A DNA stretch of 64,000 nt from Candidatus Binatia bacterium (GCA_029248525.1 JAQWJE010000053.1:1-64000); one strand, 5' to 3'; positions 9,767 to 19,405 are shown, counted from the first letter of the stretch. Made by a program: numbers and translations. Notes: generated by a model not told the origin, from the letters alone.

Positions 9767-10282
9767 ATGAAAACCACAATCCTCACTCTGGCCATCGCGC
9801 TGGCTTTCTCGTTCACCGCTACGCCGGCTGATGCGGGCCTCTCCAACCAGACAAAATGCGACTCCGGCAAGTTGCTGGCCGCCGCGAAGTTTTCGCAGTG
9901 CCGCATCAAGGTGGACTCCATCGCGCTCAAGAAGGGCGACAAGCTCAGCGCCGAGAAGAAGGCCTCAATGGAGAACAAGTGCGACGCGAAAATCAACGCC
10001 TCTTTCGTCGCGCTCGAAGGTAAGTATCCGGACGCAGGAGACGATAAATGCTCCGCCTATGGCAATGCTGCGAACGTAATTGCCTTTCTGGTGGCCGCAA
10101 GCGATTTGGTGGCAGATGGTACGGCTGGCGCAGAAGGCAGCCTAGGCACAGGTTCCACCTCGGACTTGCAGGCCTATTGCGCGTCTATTGACTGGGCGTG
10201 GAATCCCAATTCGGAAGAGTGTTGCGGGTCTGTCTGTGGCTATGGGTGTGCTGGGGTGTGTATCGGGTCGGACGCGCAGTAG
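9767..10282 (+). CDS. Secreted Cys-rich protein, C-x13-C family (member 2)
   Basis: 171 residues. The signal peptide is nearly identical to that of the protein at 517, at DNA level too, and the few bases before the ATG are similar (gcagatccc against gcaggtccc). Mature Cys at 31, 45, 72 and 95 give the family pattern C-x13-C-x26-C-x2-K, in a Lys/Ala-rich, probably helical segment. The C-terminal tail is Cys-rich (ECCGSVCGYGCAGVCIG). Beyond the signal peptide the sequence is diverged from member 1. Function unknown; secreted by inference. It follows the integrase remnant, so it may lie in DNA that came with that element. Confidence 0.8.
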   Translation: MKTTILTLAIALAFSFTATPADAGLSNQTKCDSGKLLAAAKFSQCRIKVDSIALKKGDKLSAEKKASMENKCDAKINASFVALEGKYPDAGDDKCSAYGNAANVIAFLVAASDLVADGTAGAEGSLGTGSTSDLQAYCASIDWAWNPNSEECCGSVCGYGCAGVCIGSDAQ

Positions 10283-10350
10283 CAGAGTGGGCTTGACCCT
10301 TCGGCGAGAATATTCTCGGACAAGCCAGTCGCCCCGCGTGCGGCCTGCTC

Positions 10351-10794
10351 ATGCAGCGGGCTGGCGCGGCGTTTGTGCGTTTGCAAACCCCCGCAGACTT
10401 TGAGGGAACTCCTAGAATCAAAGCACCCTTCTATTTGCTCGCCGCCGTCATGCTCCTCGCCGCTTCCTGTGGCGACTCGAACAACAAGGGACCGGAGCGT
10501 CTCTTTGTCGAGACCTCAAGCGGTGCGACCCTCACCGACTCGACGCTGACGCTCACGGGCATCAGTCCACAGACGGGCTGGTTTACCGATCGCCCTTACC
10601 GCGAGGCAGGACAGATCCCGGCCGAGGAGCATCGGCAGGCTATCGGCACGGTCCGGTGCGGCCGCGGCGTTGTCCGCCCGCATTGTCTTCAGGACCCGGG
10701 CGCCAAGAATGGTTCCTCCGCCACCTGGTTTGGGCGCGATGCCGATCTGCGCGAGTCCTTGGATAGTCCAATGACCCCATCGCGCGTCTGGTAG
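10351..10794 (+). pseudogene. Lipoprotein truncated at its 3' end
   Basis: The reading frame has a lipoprotein signal (FYLLAAVMLLAASC) followed by LFVETSSGATLTDSTLTL, then GISPQTGWFTDRPYREAG, which resembles a known family of small exported proteins carrying a W/Y-F-[ST]-DRP-R-x-G motif. After about residue 95 (near 10651) the similarity stops and the frame runs on through unlike sequence to 10794, overlapping the end of a minus-strand gene that is also cut short. I interpret a deletion that joined two truncated genes tail to tail. It may still be translated as a short lipoprotein. Confidence 0.5.
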
Positions 10795-11255
10795 CAAGAG
10801 CTTCCTTTGGGGGGATACGCGTAAGCTCCCCCGATCTTGAGATTTTTGACGGATGCCAAAAACGGCTTTGTTACGGCCAAGCCGCCGATGCCGATTTCAT
10901 CAATGGCATATTGATTCACCATGCCTCCGGTAGCGAACCTCATGGGGACTGTCGGCTGTGGAATCAACCGGCCGCGGTAGACCGTCTTCAGTTCGCACTC
11001 CGCCTCGCACTTGCTGGAACCGACGATGAGATTTGAGCTGCCGGTATCTGGCACCAGGCGAAAGACCTTGCCGCCGATCGTGACCGGAATGGTAGAGGGC
11101 TCTGAGGCGCTACCAGCTTCTTCCACGGTACAGCCCGAAGAAAAAATAGGACTGTAACCAAGTTTGTTGGAAGAGTTTGCTTGGGCCGTGACGGAGGACA
11201 ATAGATTACCAAGATTCGCCAGGCCCGCGATCAGGACTATCCAAAATAAACGCAT
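10689..11255 (-). pseudogene. Pepsin-like aspartic protease, C-terminal half missing
   Basis: From the ATG at 11255 (signal peptide MRLFWIVLIAGLANLG) the protein shows the first lobe of an A1-type aspartic protease: VTIGGKVFRLVPDTGSSNL with the catalytic DTGS, then IGIGGLAVTKPF and DGVIGLS. The second lobe with its DTGT/DSGT motif is absent; the frame ends at 10689 after ~188 residues, where pepsins have about 330. It overlaps the truncated plus-strand lipoprotein by about 100 bp. Bacterial pepsin homologues are known but uncommon. Activity is unlikely unless it dimerises. Confidence 0.55.
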
Positions 11256-11535
11256 GCAAGATCTCGGAGAAACGAGGCGTGTCATGCAAAAGGATCTGAC
11301 GTAAGGCGATGGGCGGTACGAACGCACTGGCCCGGGCGCCTCGTGGCCACATTGGCGATTTCTTCGAGAATTTCTGCGCCTGCCCAGAGCTGCGGCTAAC
11401 TGGCGCAGGCGGGAGTGTGTGCGGCTGCGTCGGAATTCTCTTGGTTTGGCGAGATGCAGCGGGTTTGGGCCTTCCTGTTTCCTAACGTCGGGTACGGAAT
11501 TGACAGCTGGGTCGAGTCATGAAGAGATATAGGGC

Positions 11536-12549
11536 ATGCGACTTACGACATCAGTTCCCCTGCGCCCCGCGATGGCGGGGCCGCGTGCGAAGCGTTTTCC
11601 AGATCGAAGATGGTTGGGAGCCATACTTCCCGCCCTCCTGGCTGTCATGGGAGTTGGCTGCGGTGAGTCCTCTTCCGGCCCCTCCGAGGTCGACCCAGCG
11701 CAGGTCCTCGCGGAGTCCCGCACCTTCGAAGATTCCAGTCGCAGAACGCCGGCGAATGGCGATTACGCAGGAGCCGAGAGCCGCACGGTGCGGACGAATC
11801 TCTGGTACGCACCGACGTCCCTTGCTGCTGTGCCCTGTGGCGGCTCAGGCTGTGGCTTGGTGGTGCTTGCGCACGGATTCGGAGGGAATCCGGATCGGTT
11901 CGAGATTCTCGCACGACAGCTCGCAGCGCAGGGTTGGGTCGTGGCAGCAATCTGGTTCCCGCTGACGAATGACCAGGCACCGGGAGGGTATAGTCAGGCG
12001 ATTGGGGACCTGGTTTCGCAACCGGGAGATGTATCGTTCCTCATCGATCAGTTGCTCGCAGCAGCTAGCCAGAGCGGTGATCCGCTTGAAGGGCGCATCG
12101 ATGGTGCAAGGGTCGGCGTGCTCGGACACTCTCTCGGCGGAGCGACGACAACGGCTCTGGATCGGCATCCCTGTTGCCGGGATGAGCGTATCGGAGCGAA
12201 CTTTCTTGTCGCTCCGGCGACGATGTTGATGGGTGTTTTTGGAAGCTCGAGCCTCGAGGAGCCGAGCCCGACGTTTCTCTCGGTCGGAACGGACGACTTC
12301 CTGATCCCGCCGGCGGCGATGGAAGAGTATTTTGCAACCATTGAAGGGGACCACGTGCTGGCGATCATGGAGGGATATGACCATGTGACCCACGTTGAAG
12401 CCGCTGGGACCGTTCCCTTTCCGCAACGTATTGACGAAACTGCCGAGCTGGTCGACTTGTTCTTCGGAGATTCCTTGATCGGCACGCGGCGCCTGCCGGC
12501 GGCCCTCGATGCACTTCGCGATCGCGGTCACGAGGTGCGGACCAAGTAG
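11536..12549 (+). CDS. Lipoprotein alpha/beta hydrolase (PAF-acetylhydrolase/dienelactone-hydrolase-like)
   Basis: 337 residues from the ATG at 11536 (GAGATATAGGGC upstream). The lipoprotein signal ends LLAVMGVGC with the acylated Cys near residue 42. VVLAHGFGGNPDRF forms the oxyanion loop and VGVLGHSLGGAT (near residue 220) the nucleophile; TDDFLIPPAA and YDHVTHVE probably bring the acid and His. This pattern fits bacterial lipase-like hydrolases related to platelet-activating-factor acetylhydrolase and chlorophyllase. The substrate is unknown; ester hydrolysis at the cell surface is inferred. No operon partners. Confidence 0.75.
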   Translation: MRLTTSVPLRPAMAGPRAKRFPDRRWLGAILPALLAVMGVGCGESSSGPSEVDPAQVLAESRTFEDSSRRTPANGDYAGAESRTVRTNLWYAPTSLAAVPCGGSGCGLVVLAHGFGGNPDRFEILARQLAAQGWVVAAIWFPLTNDQAPGGYSQAIGDLVSQPGDVSFLIDQLLAAASQSGDPLEGRIDGARVGVLGHSLGGATTTALDRHPCCRDERIGANFLVAPATMLMGVFGSSSLEEPSPTFLSVGTDDFLIPPAAMEEYFATIEGDHVLAIMEGYDHVTHVEAAGTVPFPQRIDETAELVDLFFGDSLIGTRRLPAALDALRDRGHEVRTK

Positions 12550-12644
12550 CAGCGTTTGACGGAATCGCTGGTTGGCACGAGGCGGAGGATGGCTCGGGAA
12601 AAAACGGCCTTCATGTTTCCTACCGTCTGGCTTGCCCAGAGGGT

Positions 12645-13436
12645 ATGGCCAATCCCATGAGAGAGAATCGCGGCGCTCCGGCGCCCACCCTGGGCGACGT
12701 CGTGCGGACGGTCCTGGCCGTCGGCGCCATACTCCCCGGCCTTGCGGCCGGCGTTTTTACGGCGTTGGTGACGGGCGAACGCAGGCGCGGCTTCAATCGG
12801 GCCACCCGGCTCTGGGGCCGCCATGGCACGCGGGCGGCGGGCATTCGCCTTCGTGTGGAGGGCGTCGAGCGGCTTCGCGTGAGGCCAGCCATTTTTACGA
12901 TCAATCACCAGAGCGGCATCGACCCGATTCTCGTCTGCGCCCTCTTGAAGGAGGATTTTGTCGCGGTGGCCAAAAGCGAAATCCGCAAGAACGTCGTGCT
13001 GGGGCCTGCCTTTGCTTTCGTGGGCACCGTGTTTGTCGAGCGCGACCGCGGCCGCGACGCGGAGGCCGCCATGCGACCCGCTGTCGAGGCCTGCGAGCAG
13101 GGCCTGGGGCTGGCCCTCGCCCCGGAGGGCACCCGTAGCGAAGGCCAAGCGGTGGGCCGCTTCAAGAAGGGCGCTGCCCACGTGGCCGTCGGGACGGGGG
13201 CACCTCTCATCCCCATCGTGATCCACAACGCCGGCGAGATCCTGCCCCAAGACGGCTTCATCATGCGGCGCGGTGAGGTCCGCATCGAAGTTTTGGAACC
13301 CATTCCTACGGAAGACTGGACGCTGGACTCCGTCGATCCGGAAACTGCGGCGCTGGAAGAGCGTTACCACGAGGCGCTGGGGGCCGGGGAGAACCGCCGC
13401 TCGACCGTGCAGGTCAAAGCGAGCGTCGCCTCCTAG
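12645..13436 (+). CDS. plsC: 1-acyl-sn-glycerol-3-phosphate acyltransferase
   Basis: 263 residues with one N-terminal hydrophobic segment (about 20-40). PlsC motif I is NHQSGID (HX4D) near residue 87, motif III is APEGTRS near 163, and motif IV is PLIPIVI. The enzyme transfers a fatty acyl group to the sn-2 position of lysophosphatidic acid to give phosphatidic acid at the inner membrane. The ATG at 12645 has GAGGG almost abutting it; the ATG at 12657 is an alternative. A second acyltransferase of the same superfamily is at 51286-52197. The gene stands alone between a lipoprotein hydrolase and a hydroxylase gene. Confidence 0.85.
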   Translation: MANPMRENRGAPAPTLGDVVRTVLAVGAILPGLAAGVFTALVTGERRRGFNRATRLWGRHGTRAAGIRLRVEGVERLRVRPAIFTINHQSGIDPILVCALLKEDFVAVAKSEIRKNVVLGPAFAFVGTVFVERDRGRDAEAAMRPAVEACEQGLGLALAPEGTRSEGQAVGRFKKGAAHVAVGTGAPLIPIVIHNAGEILPQDGFIMRRGEVRIEVLEPIPTEDWTLDSVDPETAALEERYHEALGAGENRRSTVQVKASVAS

Positions 13437-13720
13437 GACAAGAACGGCGAGGTGGAGTCAGCCAGCTGCACCGGTACTCGGCGTTGCTTTTTTGATCGCG
13501 GGATCGTTGGTTGTCGGGCCAATGAGTCAACTCGCATTGGTCTGCGTCTATCGTTCCCTGCGGCAACAGGGTGAGGACGGGTAGACGTTGGGCATCGCCT
13601 CCGTCTCGGGCGGGAATGGGATTGGAAGGCCTGGGGCGGCACGATCGGGCTTGACGAACAGCGCGTCGTTGGGGCTAATTCAGTCCTCACGTTTTCGAAC
13701 CTCAGCGGAGAATAAAGGAT

Positions 13721-14443
13721 ATGACCTACGACTGGCAGGCAGCTCTTGCTTTTGTGGCAACCCTGGTGGTGCTGACCACGGTCGGGAGCAAATTACTTTT
13801 GCGAGTGCCGGCGGTTCAGCGGATGCGCACGCTCAATCGGGAAGCCGATCGACCGAAGTTGGCTCGCAAATCCTTCAAGGAGGCGGTCGAGATCAATACT
13901 CGGCTAGGTCTGGGAACAAACCTTGTCTTCTACGCTGCGATCCTGCCGTTTTCTGTGAATCTGGAAGCCCGGCCGATTTGGGCCAGTCTCGTCGAAATTG
14001 CGGCCGTTCTGTTGCTCTTCGACTTTCTTTACTATCTGACGCATCGCTTTGTGTTTCACGGAAGGCTCCTGCGCCGCATTCATGCGCTCCATCACCGCGC
14101 ACTGAAGCCGACCTATATCGACGCGCTCTATGTGCATCCGCTCGAGACATTTATAGGGCTCTGTCTTTTTCTGGGTTCGATCCCGCTCGTTGCGGCACTT
14201 TCGGGCGGCCCACTGAATGCTTTTGCCGTGGCAATCGCGACCTTGATATTCACGCAGGTAAACACTCTGAATCACACATTCGTTGATCTTCCGTATTTTC
14301 CCTTCAGGACGATTGACCGGATGACTTCGCTCCATGCGGCGCATCATGTGAACATGAACCGCGGCAACTACGCGACTCTGACGATGTTGTACGATTGGCT
14401 GTTCGGGACGCTGGAAGAGCCCGTCAGTCGCGCCGATCCTTGA
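13721..14443 (+). CDS. Sterol desaturase / fatty acid hydroxylase family membrane protein
   Basis: 240 residues with four or so membrane helices. The eight-His di-iron signature is visible: THRFVFH near 109, HALHHRA near 125 and HAAHHVNMNRGNY near 207, followed by the family's YDWLFGT end. Such enzymes hydroxylate or desaturate lipids (fatty acids, sterols, hopanoids, carotenoids) using O2. AAAGGA lies just before the ATG at 13721. The specific lipid cannot be told from sequence. Its neighbour upstream is PlsC, which may hint at lipid modification, but 284 bp separate them. Confidence 0.88.
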   Translation: MTYDWQAALAFVATLVVLTTVGSKLLLRVPAVQRMRTLNREADRPKLARKSFKEAVEINTRLGLGTNLVFYAAILPFSVNLEARPIWASLVEIAAVLLLFDFLYYLTHRFVFHGRLLRRIHALHHRALKPTYIDALYVHPLETFIGLCLFLGSIPLVAALSGGPLNAFAVAIATLIFTQVNTLNHTFVDLPYFPFRTIDRMTSLHAAHHVNMNRGNYATLTMLYDWLFGTLEEPVSRADP

Positions 14444-14587
14444 TCGGCGTTGATTTTTCCCGCCAGGGACTCTGCGGCGGGCGGGTCGGGGTAGCGGATG
14501 CGCCCCGGGAGAGCTTATGCGTTCGGGATCAGAACGCGCTCCGGTCCCACACGCTTTCGCATGTTTCCCAGCGTGGCAAAACAAGAG

Positions 14588-14613
14588 GGGGGCAGCTCTT
14601 TCGAGCTGCCCCC
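14588..14613 (-). terminator. Hairpin terminator for the minus-strand gene at 14718
   Basis: An 11-bp perfect stem GGGGGCAGCTC / GAGCTGCCCCC with a 4-nt loop, which is GAAA on the minus strand. On that strand it is followed by CTCTTGTTTTGCC, a T-rich run, about 105 nt after the stop of the Cys-rich gene. It sits between convergent genes and may also help stop the plus-strand hydroxylase transcript. Confidence 0.7.
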
Positions 14614-14717
14614 TGCCTGGTCCCCACCCGTGGCCCCCTGCCATGAGTGGGCTTCAGCTTCGGACGGCCCCGCGAGATTGCCTCGTGGCAAATGTCCGAT
14701 GCCGCCCGACCCTCCGC

Positions 14718-15233
14718 TCAGCGGGGACGGCTGTGGATGTCGCCGCCGGGGCTGAACGAACCACCGAGGCCTTCGTGGTGATTGTCGCCACCGCCATCGC
14801 AGGATCCTTCGCCGGGTGCGACACACCAATTCTCGAGACAATAGTTGGTCCCGCTGGTGTTCACGATGGCGGCGTCGAGGCTTTCGAGGCAGGCTTCGTG
14901 CGCCGCAGGATCGCCGTCGAGGACGCTGCAGCAGGCCTTCACGGATTTTTTCGCCCAGCGAAAAACTTTTGCTTCGCAAGCAGAAAAGTTGGGCTGGCGG
15001 CCACTCCTGGCTGCCTTGGCCCTCGCCTTGAGCGTGCAGGAACTATGCTTCGCCGCCACGTCATAGATGGATGCGGAGCACTCTCCCGGTGCGGAAAGTA
15101 AATGGAAATCAAAATCGATAATATGGGGCATGGCTTGCCCCGGTTTCGCATACCCGAGAGCCGCGAGGAACAGAGCGGCCACGACGAGGGCTCGTTTGAA
15201 GTTCAGGGTTTTGATCAGCTTGATTGTTTTCAT
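14718..15233 (-). CDS. Secreted Cys-rich protein, C-x13-C family (member 3)
   Basis: 171 residues from the ATG at 15233, which has a strong AAGGAGG eight bases upstream. The signal peptide (MKTIKLIKTLNFKRALVV..., hydrophobic to about 27, cleavage near PGQA) is unlike those of members 1 and 2. Mature Cys at 52, 66, 86 and 101/102 give C-x13-C-x19-C-x2-K. The C-terminal third has four more Cys and a Gly/His-rich tail (GGGDNHHEGLGG). A good terminator follows. The function is unknown; a disulfide-braced helical hairpin is my structural guess. Confidence 0.8.
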   Translation of the reverse strand: MKTIKLIKTLNFKRALVVAALFLAALGYAKPGQAMPHIIDFDFHLLSAPGECSASIYDVAAKHSSCTLKARAKAARSGRQPNFSACEAKVFRWAKKSVKACCSVLDGDPAAHEACLESLDAAIVNTSGTNYCLENWCVAPGEGSCDGGGDNHHEGLGGSFSPGGDIHSRPR

Positions 15234-15302
15234 GAGGCTTTCCTCCTTGGTCGCGCGGAGCGACCTTTTGTCAGCGGATCGGCGGGATGCCGTTCCTGCC
15301 CC

Positions 15303-16010
15303 TTGGGCGTGACAGATCCCGGTACGAGTTGTGACACCGCGAAAATCGACGGTTTTTCCTCGGGAAGCCCCTGGGAGACCCTCGATCCGTTTCAAAACAG
15401 TGCAACCAGCGAAGGTTGGCCTGCTCTCGCCCGAAGCAACAATGCCGTCGGGGGAATTTTCGCGAGGGCGCCAACTGTTCCTGCCAACGACTCCCAAAGG
15501 GTTCTCGTTGCCGGTTGGATCGAAACCCCGGTGCCGGGAATCGAGAACACTCGAGAAATCCTGACTTCCCTGGGCGCAGAAACGTCCGCGAAGCCAGGTC
15601 TCGCCACTGTTGGCGAGACTTTCCTTGCGGCATAGGGCTCTGCTGCGACCCGAGGCGGCCCACTCACCGAGTTGCGCGTCCTCCGATTCACGGCGCAGGG
15701 GGGCGGGGCGGCTCTCGACCCAGATGGAGGTCTGCTGCTCGCAGAGGCCGACACGATTCGCTCTCCGGTGGTCAGCAGCAGCGGATCCGAGTTTCTGGTG
15801 CTCTGGGCCGAGCCTGTTGGTGATTCGGAAACTCTATTCCTGCAACGCCTGGCCGCAGACGGCGTCCTGTTGGGCGATGAACCGGTCGCCGTGACGCAGA
15901 TTCCCACAGGGACGCCTTTCGATCTGGCGAGCACCGACACCACGGTCGGGGTCGCGGACTGCGCTCAGAACGACGCGGGGACTAACTGCATTCGGTTGTC
16001 CTGGCCCTGA
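15303..16010 (+). pseudogene. Beta-propeller-type secreted protein with an in-frame TAG
   Basis: One frame runs through this segment and is interrupted by a TAG at 15633-15635. Before the stop: GWPALARSNNAVGG and KPGLATVGETFLAA. After it: TELRVLRFTAQGGG, then SSSGSEFLVLWAEP and LFLQRLAADGVLLGD. These are the 'save/fetch value, W, output qRl-dadG' blades common in bacterial extracellular propeller repeats. No start codon with a signal peptide is present and the 5' end runs into the promoter region of the divergent gene at 15233. I call it a decayed 3' part of a larger gene. TAG is not a plausible Sec codon. Confidence 0.55.
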
Positions 16011-16186
16011 AGGCGGCGAGGCCCACCCGCACTGGATGCCGTCGGAAAGCGTGCGGCGGCATCCAGGACAGGATTGTCAAATTCGAGGCGAGCCTGGAAG
16101 GCTGTTAGAAGCCTAGAATCGACTGCTTGTAGTCCCAATATAGGGCAGAGATTCTTGAGAGCTGATCAACCAAAGGTAAGCACGTT

Positions 16187-17569
16187 TTGAGAAATTATCT
16201 ATTTTCAATCCTCGTCACTTCGTTTTTTGTGGCATGCGGCAACAGCGGGACGCCTGATCCAGCCGGGCCCTATGCCAGCCTTGTGCCGGTTCTTTCCGGC
16301 GTCTTGCCACTGGAGGTGACACTCCCTCCTGAGGAACTGCAGGACGACCCCGTTGCCTCCCGGCCATTCTTCGATACGTTTTCGTGGCAATCGTTTATCG
16401 CACTGTCGTGGCCCGCGGATCCAGTGAATCGCGGCGCACCCCTCCAGCCAAAAAGCGTCAAGAAATTTCGCCAAACGAATAAAATCGGGGGCCGAAGCTC
16501 AGCAATCGTCTGGGAAAGCTATCGGGCGGGTTTCGAGCTGTTTCGGACCGACGGGTCAACCCCGCTCGAGTGGAGTAGTACCGAACCCATTATGACACCG
16601 GCCGGTTTGATCCCCGGGGGTAGGGTCCTCGCCATGGTGACGAAGGGCGGGTTTCCCGGCGAAGTAAATGAGGCGTTTAGCGGCCCCTTGACCGACCAGA
16701 ACCGCAACTACGCCCGTTACGAAGTCCGCGTGAACCAGATCCAATATAATCAGGTCCGTCGCAATGGCTGGTATGACAAGGCGACCGTCGAGGCGGCCAT
16801 CGAGCAAACCGTCTCCGAGCAGATCGCCGCAGGGATCAGCCCACCACAGGGAATCCAGTTCGACGCGAACGCTCTCGAGATCAAGGCTGCGTGGCGTCAG
16901 ATGACGGATGACGATGATCTTTCGAGATTCTATACCGTGGAGGCGTTTATTTCTGGCCCCGAGGGGCGTTATTTTCCGGCGCGGATGGGTCTCGTCGGAA
17001 TTCACATCATGCAGAAAACAGAAATCTTCCCGCAGTGGATCTGGTCAACATTCGAGCACGTCGACAACGTCTCCGGAGCTCATCCGTCATTCAATAATGG
17101 CACCGCCAATCCGCCAAGCCAGATGGATGGAGATCAGCCTCTCGGCTTCGACTTCCAGCCCTTGCCTTTGGAGGTCCCCTATCCCGCGATTGCCGACCGC
17201 CAACCCGTTCAGGTCACCCGTGCCCTGCCGATCCCATCGACACCTGTCGTCGATGGTGGCTACTCGACTCAGGATCTCAATCTTAAATACCGGGCCTTGT
17301 TGGCAGGGACAGTTTGGGAAAACTACGAACTGGTTGTGACGCAGTGGCCGCTTGACCCGTCGTTACGCACTCCGTACGACCCGGACTTCAGTCCGCCCTC
17401 GTTTCAACCGTCATTTGCCGGAGATCCCTTCCCGGAGGTGGCTGCCAACACGACAATGGAGACCTATTTCCAGACCAACGACAGCTGTCTGGAATGCCAC
17501 TATCATGCTGCCGCGTTCGGCGTGGATTACAGCTGGATTCTCTATGATCGAGTCATGAAGGCAGACTAG
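16187..17569 (+). CDS. CxxCH (cytochrome c-like) lipoprotein
   Basis: 460 residues from a TTG at 16187 with AAAGGTAAG upstream; the start is fixed by the lipoprotein signal FSILVTSFFVAC. The body contains FFDTFSWQSFIALSWP, WSTFEHVDN and, near the C-terminus, DSCLECHYHAA, a single c-type heme motif (CxxCH) with a nearby His. I recognise the layout from a widespread but uncharacterised family of exported proteins of this size. It is presumably periplasm-facing and heme-carrying; a redox role is inferred from the motif alone. A sixth-ligand Met or His is not identified. Confidence 0.75.
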   Translation: MRNYLFSILVTSFFVACGNSGTPDPAGPYASLVPVLSGVLPLEVTLPPEELQDDPVASRPFFDTFSWQSFIALSWPADPVNRGAPLQPKSVKKFRQTNKIGGRSSAIVWESYRAGFELFRTDGSTPLEWSSTEPIMTPAGLIPGGRVLAMVTKGGFPGEVNEAFSGPLTDQNRNYARYEVRVNQIQYNQVRRNGWYDKATVEAAIEQTVSEQIAAGISPPQGIQFDANALEIKAAWRQMTDDDDLSRFYTVEAFISGPEGRYFPARMGLVGIHIMQKTEIFPQWIWSTFEHVDNVSGAHPSFNNGTANPPSQMDGDQPLGFDFQPLPLEVPYPAIADRQPVQVTRALPIPSTPVVDGGYSTQDLNLKYRALLAGTVWENYELVVTQWPLDPSLRTPYDPDFSPPSFQPSFAGDPFPEVAANTTMETYFQTNDSCLECHYHAAAFGVDYSWILYDRVMKAD

Positions 17570-17609
17570 CGTTCCGCCTCAGGTTCGCATCTGTCTGGTG
17601 TCAGCCTCG

Positions 17610-18410
17610 TCATGGAATTGCGCTGCGCAGATCCAGGGTGAAGCCGGAGCTACGCTGTTTCCAGTCCGTTGTCAGTTCGTAGTAGGCCCCGCAGGTGGTC
17701 ATGCGTAGCGTCATATTCGACTCGGTGGCTGCGTCGAGGTTTGCGAAGGCCTTGAATTGGAATCGCCAGAAGCCGCCTGGTCGTGGCGCCATCTGAATGA
17801 GCCCGATTCCATCATTCGAGGCTGGGTTAATGCGAGCGGAACGGTCCTTGTAGAACCAGCGGGTGCCTTTGCGGGGTAGCTCCCCGGCGGCCAGACCGCC
17901 GCTGTAAATTACACCGGCAGCGTTGGAGATCTGTATCTCGAATTCGCAGGATTCAGGATCATACGCAGCTCCGCCAGGCGGGTTGAACCCAGCCTTCAGG
18001 TAGAGGTAGTCGAGCTTGGCTGGGTTTCGAATCAGGCGGATACGAGACGGGCAAGGGTGATTGCACACTGCAATGAAGTCTTCGGCGTCGGGGTTGCAGA
18101 TACCGCCTCTACATTGCTCGAGATCAGCTGGATCGTCGCCGTCTTCGCACGTGGTCCCGTCTGGCTGATCATTATCCGACGTGTCACCACACGTTGTCCC
18201 GGATGCGGCCGGCGTTGCCTCGCAGCTGTCGGTGCTTTCGTTGCAGCTTCCGGTGTTGCATTCATCAGCCGATCCCGAGCAGTCGGTGGCTCCACCGCCC
18301 ACGCAAGATCCCGCCGCACAGGTCTCGCCTGCGGTGCAAAAGGCACCGTCGTCGCAAGAGTTGCCCTCGTTGTCCGGAGTCGCATCACATCTGGCACTTT
18401 CGGTTTGGAG
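17610..18410 (-). pseudogene. 5'-truncated extracellular Cys-rich repeat protein
   Basis: The minus-strand frame is open from 18410 to the stop at 17610, preceded by a TAG (18411-18413) and with no start codon or signal peptide at the upstream end. It begins inside repeats of the type CDATPDNEGNSCDDGAFC, TAGETCAAGSCVGG and TDCSGSADECNTGSC, common in secreted proteins of this lineage, and ends in a ~150-residue domain with NPAKLDYLYLKAGF and TTCGAYYELTTDW. The 3' part looks intact, so the damage is loss of the 5' end. The sulfatase relic just upstream supports a deletion in this area. Confidence 0.6.
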
Positions 18411-18678
18411 CTATCCCCAAGTCTCGACAATTGCTTCGCGCATGGTTCATCGCGCGATCGCCTTCGGTCGGAGGTCCGAAAAATGCTGTTCTGGCGAACG
18501 CCAGACTATGGGCTATTTTCTTCACGGCCTGCGGCCAAGGGTAGAGCAAAGCGCTGGTTTCGAATCCCAAAATAGAGGAGATCGGGCTTTGGAAAATATC
18601 GATAATCCTGCACAACCCAGATGTTCGTTCCTCCTCGCCGGTGGCCTACCGGGGTGGGCATCGGCGACTCGTGCTCGT

Positions 18679-19260
18679 CTAATCGATATACCCAAGCGCT
18701 CGAAGTCTCGCCTCGTGCGGCTTTGTGGTTGCCGCTGACTTTCGGAAAGGAGGTTTGTCCCGACTGGTGAGTATCTGGTCTCGTTCGGCCGCACGCAACG
18801 CCTCGCCGAATGCGGGCGTACCCGAATTCCGGTGACTGCGGAATCCCGACGAGGCCGAGAATGGTAGGTGCGATATCGGCGAGCCGAACCTGTGTCTCGC
18901 TGACCTGGCCCGGAGGAATCCGCGAAGGTTGTGAAATGGTTATCGGGATACGAATCGTTCGCTCGGAGGCGCCGATCTGTTCGAGCACGTTCAGAACCTT
19001 GCCGACGTAGCTGTCGGTAGGGCGAAGTCATAGTGAACGTCCCAGATATGAAGAAAGAGAAAGAACGGCGCGTCATCGCGCCAGGCTTTGTCGCTGGGCC
19101 AGATTTCCTTTGGGGGAACTGCTCCATGATGGGCGATTGACGACACGCCGCATGGAGGCAGTCTTGTGTTGGTAGTCCTCGAATTGTCAACCCCGAGGAT
19201 CGCGGCCTGAATCCCTGCCTTTTTTATTTGAGGCCGGTTGATTTGCGGCGTCGTGAACGG
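18679..19260 (-). pseudogene. Decayed arylsulfatase (alkaline-phosphatase superfamily)
   Basis: Pieces of a sulfatase are readable in order on the minus strand in different frames: VDNSRTTNTRL, then APFFLFLHIWDVHYDF, a frameshift near 19012, SYVGKVLNVLEQIGA, VRLADIAPTILGLVGIPQ, another frameshift near 18835, and the typical C-terminal RLRALGYID ending at 18679. The N-terminal C-x-P-x-R formylglycine site and the DHG segment are gone. At least two frameshifts plus an internal deletion make it non-functional. The family is well known; the assignment rests on the WDxH, DIAPT and ALGYI landmarks. Confidence 0.65.
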
Positions 19261-19405
19261 TTATGACAGTTGCTGTGACTGAATATTGTTCGGATCCCCG
19301 CCATGTCTCAGGTCTTCGGTCGGGTATCAGACCGCATTGCAGTCGAGCATCCGTCACAGCAATGGTGCCGTGGTTTCTCGACCCCAAAGCCCAAGGAGAA
19401 ATATC

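Noticed and set aside
13519-13540. Inverted repeat CCAATG...CATTGG considered as a terminator after plsC.
   Set aside because: No T-run follows on either strand and the stem is short; it may be chance.
15633-15635. In-frame TAG in the propeller remnant considered as pyrrolysine or programmed read-through.
   Set aside because: The gene also lacks a proper 5' end and signal peptide, and the residue is not in a catalytic context, so decay is simpler.
19286-19405. Upstream extension of the N-acyl-D-amino-acid deacylase by 40 residues.
   Set aside because: The TTG at 19406 has a strong AAGGAGAA and gives the usual family N-terminus; the extension is unlike any homologue.
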